Below, piece after piece: positions 22,856 to 31,662 of a DNA stretch of 64,000 bases. Source of the DNA: DATBLE01 sp036555585. GTDB lineage: Bacteria > Actinomycetota > Thermoleophilia > Gaiellales > Gaiellaceae. The notes beneath the pieces are model-generated. The model saw only the letters and a list, made by a program, of their open reading frames with translations. It had not been told where the DNA came from and made no database searches. The DNA lies in NCBI GenBank assembly GCA_036555585.1, contig DATBLE010000044.1:1-64000 (forward strand). The letters run 5' to 3'. The translations under genes and the position numbers were made by a program. Position 1 is the first letter of the stretch; every line of letters begins with the position of its first letter.

Positions 22856-23731
22856 GTGCTGCCGCTCGAGTCGGTGCCGAACTTCTCGGAAGGGCGGGAC
22901 GGCGGGACGATCGACGCGCTCGGCGCCGCCCTGGCGAGCGCGGGCGCCCGCCTCCTGGACGTCCATGCGGACGGGGACCACCACCGGTCGGTGTTCACGC
23001 TGGTCGGCTCGGAGACGGAGCTCGTCGAGGGGCTGGTCGCGGGCGTGATGTGCGCGCGCGAGCGCATCGACCTGCGGCGGCACGAGGGCGTCCACCCCCG
23101 GGTGGGCGCGGCGGACGTAGTGCCGCTCGTCCCGATCCGGCCCGAGGACCTGGAGCGCGCAGAGGCCGCGGCGCTGGCCGTGGCAGAGAGCGTCGGCCGG
23201 CTCGGCTTGCCGGTCTTCCTGTACGGCGGGCCGGAGCGCGGCCCCGCGTTCTTCCGCCGGGGCGGGCCCGGGCGGCTCCAGGCACGGATCGACGCCGGCG
23301 AGCTCGCCCCGGACTTCGGCCCCCCGCGGCTCGATCCCGGCGCGGGCGCGGTCCTCGTGGGCGCCCGCCGCCCGCTCGTGGCCTTCAACGTCGACTTGCG
23401 CAGCGACGACGTCGAGGTCGCGCGCGCGATCGCCGCGGTCGTGCGCGAGCGCGGCGGTGGGTTCCCCGGCGTCCGGGCGCTCGGGCTCGACCTTCCGCGC
23501 GCCGGCCGCGTCCAGGTGAGCATGAACGTCGAGGACTGGGAGGACGCGCCGCTGCACGAGATCGTCGCGCGAATCGTGGAGGAGGCCGCGACGCACGGGG
23601 TGGAGGTGGCGGAGTCCGAGCTCGTCGGCCTGATGCCGGCGGGCGCCGCCGCCTCGGCCGCTGGAGCCATGCTGCGGCTCGCGGGTTTCGATTCCTCGCG
23701 CGTCCTCGAGCTCAGGCTGTTGAACGAATGA
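22856..23731 (+). CDS. ftcD: Glutamate formimidoyltransferase (291 aa)
   Basis: Last step of histidine degradation through tetrahydrofolate: N-formimino-L-glutamate + THF gives glutamate + 5-formimino-THF. The N-terminus LPLESVPNFSEGRDGGTIDA is the family signature. HRSVFTLVG, HEGVHPRVGAADVVPLVP (active-site His region) and LVAFNVDL follow in the expected order. The length suits a stand-alone transferase without the cyclodeaminase domain. Context with hutH, hutU and hutI supports the role. GTG 22856 is set by the promoter. Confidence 0.93.
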   Translation: MLPLESVPNFSEGRDGGTIDALGAALASAGARLLDVHADGDHHRSVFTLVGSETELVEGLVAGVMCARERIDLRRHEGVHPRVGAADVVPLVPIRPEDLERAEAAALAVAESVGRLGLPVFLYGGPERGPAFFRRGGPGRLQARIDAGELAPDFGPPRLDPGAGAVLVGARRPLVAFNVDLRSDDVEVARAIAAVVRERGGGFPGVRALGLDLPRAGRVQVSMNVEDWEDAPLHEIVARIVEEAATHGVEVAESELVGLMPAGAAASAAGAMLRLAGFDSSRVLELRLLNE

Positions 23732-23842
23732 CGCCCTTCTGTCTCGGTCCGGGCACAGACATGTCACCGGGCATCCGTTAGCGTGTCGCGCAGGGGGTCT
23801 CGGCGCCCCCTTCCCGGGGGGTGGGCGCGGCCGGCGCGAAGC

Positions 23843-23848
23843 TAGACT
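23843..23848 (+). promoter_or_regulatory. -10 element TAGACT of hutH
   Basis: TAGACT ends 6 nt before GTG 23855. G/C-rich hairpin arms (CCCCC/GGGGG, about 23810-23822) lie upstream in the 120-bp gap and may end the ftcD transcript. Confidence 0.5.
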
Positions 23849-23854
23849 CGGCGG

Positions 23855-25399
23855 GTGCCCTCGGGAACGGCGATCGGCCTCACGGGCGAGGATCTGGTCG
23901 TCGACGACGTCTGGGCGATCGCGGTGGAGGGAGCCGCGGCGGTGCTGTCCGAGGCCGCGCGCGAGCGGATGGTCGCGGCGCGCGCCGTGGTCGACCGTGC
24001 CGCCCACGGCCGGAGGGAGCACACGTACGGCGTGAACACCGGCTTCGGCCGGTTCGTCTCGCAGGCCATCCCGGAGGAGCTGACCGAGGAGCTCCAGCTC
24101 CGGCTCCTGCGCAGCCACGCCTGTGGCGTCGGCGAGCCGTACCCGGACGAGGTGGTGCGCGCGGCGATGCTGCTGCGGGCCAATGCGCTCGCCAAGGGGC
24201 GCTCGGGGGCGCGACCCGAGCTCGTGGAGCTGCTGCTCGGGTGCCTGGAACGAGGCGTCCTGCCGGTCGTGCCGAGCCGAGGCTCGGTCGGGGCGAGCGG
24301 CGACCTCGCGCCGCTTGCCCATCTCGCCCTGCCCCTCGTCGGCGAGGGCGAGGCGTGGTTCGACGGCGAACGGCTCCCGGGTGGCGAGGCCCTCGAGCGG
24401 GCAGGCCTCGCACCCGAGGACCTCCAGGCGAAGGAGGGGCTGTCCCTGGTGAACGGGACCCAGTTCATGGCGGCGCTGGCGGCGCTCGGGCTCGTCCGCG
24501 CGCGGCGACTCGCGAAGGCTGCCGACATCGCGTGCGCGCTTTCGCTCGAGGCGCTCCAGGGTTCGCGCACGAGCTTCCTCCCCCAGGTGCACGCGCTCCG
24601 GCCGCTGCGCGGCCAGCAGGACTCCGCCGCGAACGTGCTCACGCTGCTCGAGGGCTCGGCGATCAACGAGTCGCACCGCTGGTGCGACAAGGTGCAGGAC
24701 GCCTACTCCCTCCGCTGTGCGCCCCAGGTGCACGGTGCCACGCGCGACCTGCTCGACTACGTCGACTACACGGTGTCGGTCGAGCTGAACGCCGCCACCG
24801 ACAACCCACTCGTGCTCGTCGAGGACGACCTCCTCGTCTCGAACGGGAACTTCCACGGCCAGCCGCTCGCCTTCGCCCTCGACGCGCTCGCGCTCGGCGT
24901 CGCCGAGCTGGCCAGCATCTCCGAGCGGCGCGTCGAGCGGCTCGTGAACCCGAGCCTTTCCGGCGGCCTGCCGCCGTTCCTGACCGTCGACGGTGGCCTG
25001 AACTCGGGCTTCATGATCCCGCAGTACGTCTCCGCGTCCCTGGTCAGCGAAAACAAGGTGCTCGCACACCCGGCGAGCGTCGACTCGATCCCGACGAGCG
25101 CGGGCCAGGAGGATCACGTCTCGATGGGCAATGCCGCAGGGCTGAAGGCGTGGCAGGTGCTCGGCAACGCCGAGTGGACGCTCGCGATCGAGCTGCTCGC
25201 CGGAGCGCAGGGAGTCGAGTTCCTGGCGCCCCTCGAGCCGGGTCGGGGCGTTGCTGCCGCGCACGGCTTCGTGCGGACACACTCGCCGCGCCTCACGGAG
25301 GACCGCCCGCTGGGGGCAGAGATCGACGCCGTCGCCGCCTCGATCCGCGACGGCTCGCTGGTCAAGGCGGTCGAGGACGCCGTCGGGAGCCTGCGGTGA
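23855..25399 (+). CDS. hutH: Histidine ammonia-lyase (514 aa)
   Basis: Converts L-histidine to urocanate and ammonia. The MIO prosthetic group forms from Ala147-Ser148-Gly149 in SRGSVGASGDLAPLAH. Tyr58 in HTYGVNTGFGRF is the catalytic tyrosine. LNAATDNPLV, NGNFHGQPLA and SIPTSAGQEDHVSMG are further family signatures. Length is standard (~510). The promoter fits a leaderless GTG. GTGA overlap leads into a small membrane protein and then hutU. Confidence 0.96.
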   Translation: MPSGTAIGLTGEDLVVDDVWAIAVEGAAAVLSEAARERMVAARAVVDRAAHGRREHTYGVNTGFGRFVSQAIPEELTEELQLRLLRSHACGVGEPYPDEVVRAAMLLRANALAKGRSGARPELVELLLGCLERGVLPVVPSRGSVGASGDLAPLAHLALPLVGEGEAWFDGERLPGGEALERAGLAPEDLQAKEGLSLVNGTQFMAALAALGLVRARRLAKAADIACALSLEALQGSRTSFLPQVHALRPLRGQQDSAANVLTLLEGSAINESHRWCDKVQDAYSLRCAPQVHGATRDLLDYVDYTVSVELNAATDNPLVLVEDDLLVSNGNFHGQPLAFALDALALGVAELASISERRVERLVNPSLSGGLPPFLTVDGGLNSGFMIPQYVSASLVSENKVLAHPASVDSIPTSAGQEDHVSMGNAAGLKAWQVLGNAEWTLAIELLAGAQGVEFLAPLEPGRGVAAAHGFVRTHSPRLTEDRPLGAEIDAVAASIRDGSLVKAVEDAVGSLR

Positions 25400-25647
25400 C
25401 CGAGAAGCCGAGGGAGAAGCGGAAGCTCCGGTGGGACGGAACGCCGCGAGCCGTCCCCAAGCACCCGTACCGGGACAGCGCGATCGTCTATGCCGTGCTC
25501 GCGGGCATCGTCGTCGGCGTGACCGCACTGACCGGCGGGAACATGCGGGCGGCGCTGATCATCGCGCCGTTGCTCTTCGTCGTCGCGACCGGCTACAGCT
25601 GGTGGCGGTGGCGGCAGCGTGAGCGGCAGGAGGCCGAGGGACGATGA
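25396..25647 (+). CDS. Small membrane protein between hutH and hutU (83 aa)
   Basis: The GTG start overlaps the hutH stop and the TGA end overlaps the hutU ATG, so all three are translationally coupled. A basic N-terminus (~1-28) is followed by two helices (IVYAVLAGIVVGVTALTG and ALIIAPLLFVVATGYSW) and a charged tail (WRWRQRERQEAEGR). No known family is recognised. A role in histidine or urocanate uptake or in membrane association is possible but rests on position alone. Confidence 0.75.
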   Translation: MTEKPREKRKLRWDGTPRAVPKHPYRDSAIVYAVLAGIVVGVTALTGGNMRAALIIAPLLFVVATGYSWWRWRQRERQEAEGR

Positions 25648-27347
25648 GCGCGACCGAGACGCTGGACGCCGTGGTCGAGTCCCTGTGCGGCGACCTGTCG
25701 GCGGTGCGGGCTCCTCGCGGCACGGAGCTGCATGCACGGTCGTGGTCGACGGAGGCTCCCCTTCGGATGCTGCTGAACAATCTGGACCCGGAGGTGGCCG
25801 AGCATCCGGAGGCGCTGGTCGTCTACGGAGGGACCGGGCGCGCGGCCAGGAGCCACGACGGGCTGCGGGCGATCGTGCGGACGCTGTTGCGCCTCGGCGA
25901 GGACGAGACGCTGCTCGTCCAGAGCGGCAAGCCGGTCGGCGTCTTCCGCACGCACGCCGGCGCGCCGCGCGTCCTGATCGCGAACGCGCTGATCGTCCCG
26001 CGCTGGGCGACCTGGGACGAGTTCCGCCGGCTGGAGGCGCTCGGCCTGACGATGTTCGGCCAGATGACCGCCGGGAGCTGGATCTACATCGGCACCCAGG
26101 GGATCCTCCAGGGGACGTACCAGACCTTCGCCGCGGCGGCCGAGCGGCACTTCGGTGCGGCCGATCTCGCCGGCCGCTCGATCCTGACCGCCGGTCTCGG
26201 CGGCATGGGCGGAGCGCAACCGCTCGCCGGCACCATGCTGAACGCGGCGGTCCTCTGCGTCGAGGTCGACCCGTCGCGGATCGAGCGGCGCCTGGAGACG
26301 CGCTACCTCGACGAGGCGACGGAGTCGCTCGACGACGCCCTGAGGCGCATTCGCACGGCCCAGCGCGAGCGCCGGGGGCTCTCGGTCGGGCTGCTCGGCA
26401 ACGCGGCCGAGATCGTGCCGGAGCTGGCCAGGCGCGGCGAGGCCTTCGACCTCGTCACCGACCAGACCGCCGCGCACGACCCGTTGACCGGCTACATCCC
26501 TGTCGGGCTCGACGTCGGGGCTGCCGCAGACCTGCGGGACGCCGATCCTGTGACGTATCTGCAACGAGCCCGTGAATCGATCGCAACACACGTCCGCGGC
26601 ATGCTCGAGTTCGTCCGCGCCGGCAGCTATGTTTTCGACTATGGCAACAACCTGCGAGGTGAGGCCTTAGAGGCGGGCGTCGAGGACTCGTTCACATACC
26701 CGGGCTTCGTCCCGGCCTATATCCGACCGCTCTTCAGCCGCGGCATCGGGCCGTTCCGCTGGGCCGCTCTCTCGGGAGATCCCGCGGACATCGCGGCGAT
26801 CGACGCCACGCTGCTGGATCTGTTCCCGGAGGACGGCGTCTTGCAGCGGTGGCTGGAGCTGGCTCCGGAGCGGGTCGCGTTCCAGGGGCTGCCCGCTCGG
26901 ATCTGCTGGCTCGGCTACGGCGACCGCGCTCGCGCGGGCCTGGCGATCAACGAGCTCGTCCGCAGCGGCCAAGTGAAGGCGCCGGTGGTGATCGGGCGGG
27001 ATCACCTCGACTCCGGCTCGGTCGCGTCGCCGTACCGCGAGACGGAGGCGATGGCCGACGGCTCCGATGCGATCGCCGACTGGCCGATCCTGAACGCGCT
27101 GCTCAACGTGGCTGCGGGCGCGACGTGGGTGAGCGTCCACCACGGCGGCGGCGTCGGGATCGGCAACTCGATCCACGCGGGCATGGTCGTGGTCGCCGAC
27201 GGCACGGGCGAGGCCGCGCAGCGGCTCGAACGGGTGCTGACCACCGACCCCGGCACGGGTGTCATGCGCCACGCCGACGCCGGCTACGCCGAGGCGATCG
27301 AGCACGCCCGCGAGCACGGACTCGATCTGCCAGGCTTCGAGACCTGA
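25644..27347 (+). CDS. hutU: Urocanate hydratase (567 aa)
   Basis: NAD+-dependent conversion of urocanate to 4-imidazolone-5-propionate. Family features in order: YGGTGRAARSHDGL, TMFGQMTAGSWIYIGTQGI, the NAD-binding TAGLGGMGGAQPLAG, DQTAAHDPLTGYIP, DYGNNLRGEA, RICWLGYGDRA and VHHGGGVGIGNSIHAGM. Length is close to the usual ~555. ATG overlaps the preceding stop, and the stop TGA overlaps the ATG of the cupin gene. Confidence 0.96.
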   Translation: MSATETLDAVVESLCGDLSAVRAPRGTELHARSWSTEAPLRMLLNNLDPEVAEHPEALVVYGGTGRAARSHDGLRAIVRTLLRLGEDETLLVQSGKPVGVFRTHAGAPRVLIANALIVPRWATWDEFRRLEALGLTMFGQMTAGSWIYIGTQGILQGTYQTFAAAAERHFGAADLAGRSILTAGLGGMGGAQPLAGTMLNAAVLCVEVDPSRIERRLETRYLDEATESLDDALRRIRTAQRERRGLSVGLLGNAAEIVPELARRGEAFDLVTDQTAAHDPLTGYIPVGLDVGAAADLRDADPVTYLQRARESIATHVRGMLEFVRAGSYVFDYGNNLRGEALEAGVEDSFTYPGFVPAYIRPLFSRGIGPFRWAALSGDPADIAAIDATLLDLFPEDGVLQRWLELAPERVAFQGLPARICWLGYGDRARAGLAINELVRSGQVKAPVVIGRDHLDSGSVASPYRETEAMADGSDAIADWPILNALLNVAAGATWVSVHHGGGVGIGNSIHAGMVVVADGTGEAAQRLERVLTTDPGTGVMRHADAGYAEAIEHAREHGLDLPGFET

Positions 27348-27877
27348 TGGTCGGCGAAGCGCCGCTGGAGCAGACCGAGAACGGCGTGGTGCCTTCGGGC
27401 GAGGGATGGTTCGTCGTCAACGCCGCCGAGACGCCGTGGTGGCAGAGCGGCCACTTCGGCGCATCGACGTCGTTCGAGGGCGAGCCGGAGTTCCCCGAGT
27501 ACGGGATCAACATCCATGTCCTGTGGCCGGGTCAGCCGAACGGGCTCTACCACCGCGAGAGCGTGCAGGAGGACTTCCTGGTCGTCTCGGGGGAGTGCCT
27601 CGTCCTGATCGAGGGCGAAGAGCGCCGCCTGAAGACCTGGGACTTCGTCCACTGTCCCGCCGGGACCGAGCACATCTTCGTCGGTGCCGGCGACGGGACC
27701 TGCGTGATCGTCATGGCCGGCTCACGGGCGCCGAGCACGATCGTGTATCCGGTCTCCGAGGTTGCGGCGAGGCACGGCGCCAGCGCGGCCGAGGAGACGG
27801 ATGCGCCGAAGGAGGCGTACGCGCCGTTCGACCGGGGTGGGGCGGGGCCGATGCCGAACGGCGCGCTGCCGGGCTGA
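27347..27877 (+). CDS. Cupin-domain protein coupled to hutU (176 aa)
   Basis: A single cupin barrel. Motif 1 is spread over GLYHRESVQEDFLVVSGEC (His, Glu) and motif 2 over LKTWDFVHCPAGTEHIFVG (His). The Glu/Gln/His set could bind one metal ion. The N-terminal third (WFVVNAAETPWWQSGHFGAS) resembles cupins annotated only by domain. ATG overlaps the hutU stop by one base, so it belongs to the hut operon. A role in handling an imidazole intermediate is a guess. Confidence 0.8.
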   Translation: MVGEAPLEQTENGVVPSGEGWFVVNAAETPWWQSGHFGASTSFEGEPEFPEYGINIHVLWPGQPNGLYHRESVQEDFLVVSGECLVLIEGEERRLKTWDFVHCPAGTEHIFVGAGDGTCVIVMAGSRAPSTIVYPVSEVAARHGASAAEETDAPKEAYAPFDRGGAGPMPNGALPG

Positions 27878-27878
27878 C

Positions 27879-29351
27879 CTACGCGGCTTCCTCGAAGGTC
27901 GGTGCGGCCAGCACCGCCGGCTCAGCCGCCTCGCCGCCGAGCTCGGCGGAGCGGCGCACCCTGCCGATCGTGACGGCCGCGACGACGGCGCCGGCGAGCA
28001 GGATCGCCGCGCCGACCTGCAGTGCCCGGTGGTACCCCTCTACGAACTGCCCCGCATAGGCCGGGCTCGCGGCGCCGACGCTGATGTGGGTGGCGACCAG
28101 GGTGCCCATGATCGCGATCCCGAGCGAGCCGCCGACCTGACGCATGCTGTTGATCACGGCCGAGCCGACGCCCGCCTTCGCGACCGGCACCGACCCCATC
28201 GCAGCGGCGGTGGTCGGCGCCATCGTGATCGCCATCCCGAAGCCGCCGATCAGCAGCCCGGGGAGGATGTCCCAGAAGCTCGACTGCGCGTCGAGCGTCC
28301 CGAACAGGAGCAGCGAGCCGGTGAGGAGGGTCATCCCGGCGACCATCGGCCACCGTGGCCCGATCCGGTCGGTGAGCCGGCCGGCGACGGGAGCGACGAC
28401 GATGATCAGCAGCGTCATCGGCAGGAACGTCGCCCCGGTCTTGATCGCGCTGTAGCCCAGGACGTTCTGCAGGAAGAGCGAGTTGAAGAAGAAGATCCCG
28501 AACATCGCGAGCCCGACCAGTCCCATGACCGTGTTCGCCCCGGCGAAGCTCGGGTTGCGGAACAGGGAGAGGTCGAGCATCGGGATCCGCTGCCGTGCCT
28601 CGAGCAGGACGAAGACCGTCAGGGCGACCGCCGCGAGGGCGAGCAGGCCGACCACGCGGGTCGAGCCCCACGCATGCGTGTTCGTCTCGATCAGCCCGTA
28701 GGTCAGCGCGAACAGGCCGATCCCGGAGCTGATCAGCCCGGGCAGGTCGAGGCGCTGCTCGCGCGACGTGTCCTTCGTCTCGTCGACGAACGCTCGCGCT
28801 GCGAGCACGCCGACGATCCCGACCGGCACGTTGACGAAGAAGATCCAGCTCCAGCCGACCCGTTCGGTGAGCACGCCGCCGACCAGCGGGCCGATCGCCA
28901 GGGCCAGCGCCGACACGCCGGCCCAGATGCCGATCGCCGTCCCGCGCAGCCGCGGCGGGAACGTCGCGGTGATGATCGACAGCGTCGCCGGGTTCATCAG
29001 CGCGGCGCCGACGCCCTGCACCGTGCGCGCGGCGATCAGGGACGCCGCACCGCCTGCGAGACCGCACCAGAGCGAGGCCCCGGTGAAGACGACCAGGCCC
29101 ACGACGAAGATCGTCCGCCGGCCGAGCAGGTCGGCCAGCTTCCCGCCGGTGAGCAGCAGCACGCCGAACGTCAGGGCGTAGGCGTTCACCACCCATTCCA
29201 GCCCGGAGACGCTGATCCCGAGATCTGCCCGGATCGAGGGCAGCGCCACGTTCACGACCGTGTTGTCGAGCATGATCATGAACAGGCCGAACGAGACCGC
29301 GACCAGCGTCCACCACTTGCGGGTCTCGTCCGTGAACAGCCGTGCCTTCAT
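27879..29351 (-). CDS. MFS efflux transporter, DHA2 (EmrB/QacA) family (490 aa)
   Basis: Fourteen transmembrane segments. Motif D1 LDNTVVNVALPSI in helix 1, motif A GGKLADLLGRR between helices 2 and 3, R-x-x-Q-G-x-G-A in helix 4 (RTVQGVGAALMNPATLS) and motif C-like GPLVGGVLTERVGWSWIFF in helix 5. These mark drug:H+ antiporters. ATG 29351 overlaps the stop of the 65-residue gene. It is third in an operon with another MFS pump, facing a MarR gene. Substrates unknown. Confidence 0.92.
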   Translation of the reverse strand: MKARLFTDETRKWWTLVAVSFGLFMIMLDNTVVNVALPSIRADLGISVSGLEWVVNAYALTFGVLLLTGGKLADLLGRRTIFVVGLVVFTGASLWCGLAGGAASLIAARTVQGVGAALMNPATLSIITATFPPRLRGTAIGIWAGVSALALAIGPLVGGVLTERVGWSWIFFVNVPVGIVGVLAARAFVDETKDTSREQRLDLPGLISSGIGLFALTYGLIETNTHAWGSTRVVGLLALAAVALTVFVLLEARQRIPMLDLSLFRNPSFAGANTVMGLVGLAMFGIFFFNSLFLQNVLGYSAIKTGATFLPMTLLIIVVAPVAGRLTDRIGPRWPMVAGMTLLTGSLLLFGTLDAQSSFWDILPGLLIGGFGMAITMAPTTAAAMGSVPVAKAGVGSAVINSMRQVGGSLGIAIMGTLVATHISVGAASPAYAGQFVEGYHRALQVGAAILLAGAVVAAVTIGRVRRSAELGGEAAEPAVLAAPTFEEAA

Positions 29352-29545
29352 CCGTCCCCCCTCGTCGTCAGGCGGGTGCGGGCGAGCCTGATCAGCTCGC
29401 CGCGCACCCGGTTGATCGCATCGCTGTGCAGGGCCACGGCGTCGGGTGACGCCCCGTTCGTCTCGAGCAGTGCCCTGACGTGGACGAGCCCCTTCAGCTG
29501 CAGCTCCAGGTCGTCGAGCTGCCGTTGCAGCGCCGTGCCGCTCAC
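29348..29545 (-). CDS. Small helical protein wedged between two MFS genes (65 aa)
   Basis: The GTG start overlaps the stop of the first MFS gene (GTGA) and the stop overlaps the ATG of the second (ATGA). It is a soluble helical protein (QLDDLELQLKGLVHVRALLE, then HSDAINRVRGELIRLARTRL) with no membrane segment or cysteine. I do not recognise a family. The double coupling argues it is really translated, and a regulatory or assembly role for the pumps is possible. Confidence 0.7.
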   Translation of the reverse strand: MSGTALQRQLDDLELQLKGLVHVRALLETNGASPDAVALHSDAINRVRGELIRLARTRLTTRGDG

Positions 29546-31035
29546 GCGGCCTCGAGCTCGAGCGCAGCCTCGTTGGTCAGCTCCGGCTGAACCTCGGCAG
29601 GCTTCGACTCGACCATGAGGGCCGAGAGCACCGCGCCGGCAGCCGCCAGAGCGGCGAGCACGTAGAACGCGATCTGGAAGCCGTGGGTCAGCGCTGCTCC
29701 GCTGAACGCGTTCGTCCCTGCGTGGCCGTCGACGTAGTGCGACGTGAACGTCGTCGCCACCGTGGTTGCCAGGGCCACGCCGACCGCGCCGCCGATCTGC
29801 TGCGTCGTGTTGATCAGGCCGGACGCGATCCCCGCATCGGACTCGGTCACGCCGGTCAGCGCGCCGATCGACATCGGCACGAACGCCAGCGCCAGCCCGA
29901 GGCCGCTGATCATGAACGCCGGGAAGAGGTCGGCGAAGTAGCTGCCGTGCACCGGCAGCTGCGCGAACAGCACCAGCGCCACCGTGGTCAGCGCCAGGCC
30001 GGTGGGCAGCACGAGCCGCACGCCGATCCGGGTGACCAGGGCCTGCGCCACCGTCGAGAAGACGATGATGGTCAGGGTCAGGCCGATGTACGCCACGCCC
30101 GTCTTCAGGGCGGAGTAGTGCAGCACCTCCTGCATGTACAGCGTGAGCAGGAAGAACTGGGCGAAGATCGCCCCGCCCATCAGCAGGCCGGCGACGTTCG
30201 ACCCCGTCAGCGTCCGCAGCCGGAAGATCCGGAGCGGCAGCAGCGGCGCCTTCGACCGGGCCTCGATCACGAAGAACGCGACGATCAGGCTCGCCGAGAC
30301 GGCGAGCAGCGCGATCGTCGAGCCGGTGCCCCAGCCGTGCTGGGTCGCACGGGTCATCGCGTAGACGAGCAGCATCAGCCCGCCGGTGATGGACGCGGCA
30401 CCCGCGAAGTCGAACCGGCGATGACCGAGGTCGGCCCGGCTCTCGTGGAGCAGTACGGGGGTCAGCGCCATCACGAGCAGGCCCGCCGGCACGTTGATGA
30501 AGAAGATCCACGACCAGCTGAGCGCGCTGGTCAGCGCACCGCCGAGCAGCACGCCGGCCGCACCGCCGCTTCCGGAGGCCGCGCCCCAGATCCCGAGCGC
30601 GACGTTGCGCTCGCGGCCCTCGCGGAACGTGGTCGTCAGGATCGACAGCGCCGCGGGGGAGAGCATGGCCGCGCCGAGCCCCTGCAGGGCGCGGAACGTG
30701 ATCAGGGATCCTTCGGACCACGCGAGCCCGTCGAGCAGCGAGCTGACCGTGAAGAGCGCCAGCCCGGCGACGAACAGGCGTCGCCGGCCGAGCAGGTCGG
30801 CCAGCCGGCCGCCAAGCAGCAGGAACCCGCCGAACATGATCGCGTAGGCGGTGATCACCCACTGGAGGCTCTCCTGCGAGAAGTTCAGATCGGTCCTGAT
30901 CGACGGGAGCGCCACGTTCACGATCGCGACGTCCAGCACGACCATGAACTGCGCGGAGACGATCAGCGCCAGCGCCCACCAGCGGCGTGAGTCTCTTTCT
31001 TCGACTGCCGGGTATGCCACAATATCTGCAGTCAT
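29542..31035 (-). CDS. MFS efflux transporter, DHA2 family (497 aa)
   Basis: Fourteen-helix pump homologous to the one at 27879. LDVAIVNVALPSI in helix 1, GGRLADLLGRRR in loop 2-3, RALQGLGAAMLSPAALS in helix 4 and LGGALTSALSWSWIFF in helix 5. ATG 31035 was chosen because GGAGGGG precedes it; a 31-residue upstream extension would run into the operator region. First gene of the operon and likely repressed by the divergent MarR protein. Confidence 0.92.
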   Translation of the reverse strand: MTADIVAYPAVEERDSRRWWALALIVSAQFMVVLDVAIVNVALPSIRTDLNFSQESLQWVITAYAIMFGGFLLLGGRLADLLGRRRLFVAGLALFTVSSLLDGLAWSEGSLITFRALQGLGAAMLSPAALSILTTTFREGRERNVALGIWGAASGSGGAAGVLLGGALTSALSWSWIFFINVPAGLLVMALTPVLLHESRADLGHRRFDFAGAASITGGLMLLVYAMTRATQHGWGTGSTIALLAVSASLIVAFFVIEARSKAPLLPLRIFRLRTLTGSNVAGLLMGGAIFAQFFLLTLYMQEVLHYSALKTGVAYIGLTLTIIVFSTVAQALVTRIGVRLVLPTGLALTTVALVLFAQLPVHGSYFADLFPAFMISGLGLALAFVPMSIGALTGVTESDAGIASGLINTTQQIGGAVGVALATTVATTFTSHYVDGHAGTNAFSGAALTHGFQIAFYVLAALAAAGAVLSALMVESKPAEVQPELTNEAALELEAA

Positions 31036-31052
31036 CTTTTGTCCCCTCCAAT

Positions 31053-31088
31053 CGTTGTGATCCGCCACGATAACAGAACACAACGTTG
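31053..31088. promoter_or_regulatory. Candidate MarR operator in the divergent intergenic region
   Basis: CGTTGTG (31053-31059) and CACAACG (31079-31085) are inverted arms 19 bp apart. The right arm is part of a perfect CAACGTTG palindrome (31081-31088). The site lies in the 73-bp gap between the MFS operon and the marR gene, where one dimer could control both directions. Confidence 0.5.
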
Positions 31089-31094
31089 GTGAGC

Positions 31095-31100
31095 TACACT
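31095..31100 (+). promoter_or_regulatory. -10 element TACACT of the marR gene
   Basis: TACACT ends 8 nt before ATG 31109 and starts 6 bp after the CAACGTTG palindrome, so repressor binding there would block RNA polymerase. Confidence 0.5.
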
Positions 31101-31108
31101 TATTCCTA

Positions 31109-31642
31109 ATGGCAACTCTTTCAACCACTGAAGATCCGATTCGTCCGGTTCACCGGGTCGCGAAGGAGCTCGTCGCCAGCAGCGGTTTCCTGCTCGCCCG
31201 CCTCGGCATCGGCTTCAAGACGAAGGCGATCGCACGCATGGACGAGGCCGGGTACGAGCTGTACGACTACAGCGTGCTCGCCATCCTGGCCGAGGGCGCG
31301 CGTGAGACCCAGGGGACGATCGCGGATGCGCTCACGGTCGACCCGAGCCGGCTCGTCGCGCTGCTCGACCGGCTGGAGGAGCGCTCATTGATCGTTCGCC
31401 AGCGCGATCCGCTCGACCGCCGGCGCCATGTCGTGAGCATCACGCCGGCCGGCAAGCGGGAGCTGGGGCGTCTGCGCGAGCTGGTCCGCAAGCTGGAGGA
31501 CGACTTCCTCGGTGCGCTCGACTCCGACGACCGGAAGGCGCTGCACGGGCTGCTCCTCCGGCTGGCGGAGGCGAACGATCCGCGCTGCGCATTCAAGGCC
31601 GAGCCGGTGGCGGTCGTCTCGAAGCCGAAGCCGCCGGTCTGA
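31109..31642 (+). CDS. MarR-family transcriptional regulator (177 aa)
   Basis: Winged-helix regulator. Helices at ~14-60, recognition region ETQGTIADALTVDPSRLVALLDRLEERSLI, then the wing QRDPLDRRRHVVSITPAGKREL with the conserved D-x-R-x-R, and a C-terminal dimerisation helix. The protein most likely represses the divergent MFS operon and itself, and is released by a ligand such as a phenolic or drug. The tail EPVAVVSKPKPPV is not part of the fold. Confidence 0.92.
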   Translation: MATLSTTEDPIRPVHRVAKELVASSGFLLARLGIGFKTKAIARMDEAGYELYDYSVLAILAEGARETQGTIADALTVDPSRLVALLDRLEERSLIVRQRDPLDRRRHVVSITPAGKRELGRLRELVRKLEDDFLGALDSDDRKALHGLLLRLAEANDPRCAFKAEPVAVVSKPKPPV

Positions 31643-31662
31643 CGCGGCGACCGGCCGCCGGC

